A model generated the notes under the pieces. The model had not been told where the DNA came from. It did not search any database and was given only the letters and a program-made list of their open reading frames with translations. A stretch of DNA of 5,447 nt from Opitutales bacterium (GTDB taxonomy: Bacteria > Verrucomicrobiota > Verrucomicrobiia > Opitutales > Intestinicryptomonadaceae), in the NCBI GenBank assembly GCA_017526045.1, contig JAFXRX010000068.1:1-5447 (forward strand), written 5' to 3'. Shown piece by piece: positions 5,189 through 5,447 of the stretch (the stretch's first letter is position 1; each line of letters opens with the position of its first letter). The position numbers and the translations under genes are program-made.

Positions 5189-5447
5189 ATGGAAAACAAT
5201 TCCGCAGAATACGATTTTTTAAGCATCGAAAAACGCTGGCAAAACTTTTGGGACGCCGACAAAACTTTCAAGGCTCAAATAGACGCCTCGCGCCCGAAGT
5301 ACTACATTTTGGACATGTTCCCCTACCCCTCGGGGGCGGGGCTTCACATAGGCCACCCCGAAGGCTACACCGCAAGCGACATCATCGCGCGCTACAAGAG
5401 GGCGAAGGGCTTCAACGTCCTGCACCCCATGGGCTGGGACGCCTTCG
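5189..5447 (+). CDS. leuS: Leucyl-tRNA synthetase, N-terminal fragment (3' end off window)
   Basis: These are the first 86 codons of a class I aminoacyl-tRNA synthetase that charges tRNA-Leu in the cytosol. The frame is open to the right edge. After a short N-terminal helix (YDFLSIEKRWQNFW, 8-21), the Rossmann fold starts with KYYILDMFPYPSGAGLHIGH (residues 37-56), carrying the class I HIGH signature at 53-56. GYTASDIIARYKRAKGFNVLHPMGWDAF (59-86) follows. MFPYPSG and GWDAF are diagnostic for bacterial-type LeuRS rather than ValRS or IleRS. EGYTASD and GWDAF argue against Bacteroidetes, whose enzymes usually read LGYIASD and GYDAY there. The start ATG has no Shine-Dalgarno; the preceding bases are A-rich (AAAAATAAATAA). 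The editing domain and the KMSKS loop lie outside the window. Confidence 0.95.
   Translation, partial: MENNSAEYDFLSIEKRWQNFWDADKTFKAQIDASRPKYYILDMFPYPSGAGLHIGHPEGYTASDIIARYKRAKGFNVLHPMGWDAF

Noticed and set aside
1..5447. CRISPR array, insertion sequence, tRNA/rRNA gene or defence system
   Set aside because: I found no spaced direct repeats, transposase motifs, terminal inverted repeats or cloverleaf-like segments. All supported genes are housekeeping or envelope genes.

Overview
The window is an ordinary-looking piece of bacterial chromosome carrying housekeeping genes. It is gene-dense, with mixed strands and no sign of mobile elements, CRISPR repeats, tRNA or rRNA. I see no evidence of a previously undescribed system. 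The LeuRS N-terminus resembles PVC-group and Firmicutes enzymes (GHPEGYTASD and HPMGWDAF rather than the GHPLGY and HPMGYDAY typical of Bacteroidetes). Most genes lack a Shine-Dalgarno sequence, and there is a small DUF3568-like lipoprotein. Together these make a Verrucomicrobiota (Opitutales-like) source my best guess, but this is inference from memory of families and not a proven assignment.

Layout, left to right: (1) the 3' end of smc, encoding the C-terminal ATPase half of the chromosome segregation protein, on +. (2) A hairpin terminator shared with a convergent stand-alone 5'-3' exonuclease/flap endonuclease gene on - (398-1276). (3) A 61-bp AT-rich divergent promoter region with a 7-8-7 inverted repeat. 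(4) A WalJ/YycJ-type metallo-beta-lactamase-fold hydrolase on + (1338-2120), whose stop codon overlaps that of the convergent queE. (5) A three-gene operon on - read right to left: M20 dipeptidase (4548-3172), queD (3175-2732) and queE (2731-2117). It is joined by an ATGA overlap and a TAAATG zero-gap junction. (6) A rho-independent terminator at 4573-4609. (7) A small lipoprotein gene on - (5036-4635). (8) A 152-bp divergent intergenic region with a good sigma70-type promoter candidate. (9) The first 86 codons of leuS on +, running off the right edge.

Functionally, the left part groups genome-maintenance genes: SMC, a FEN-type nuclease, and the WalJ-like protein, whose family has been linked to DNA repair. 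The centre encodes two successive steps of 7-deazaguanine biosynthesis (QueD then QueE), which lead to preQ0 and queuosine. They are translationally coupled to a peptidase with no obvious pathway link. The right part holds an envelope lipoprotein of unknown role and leucyl-tRNA synthetase. QueC, QueF and FolE are not in the window.
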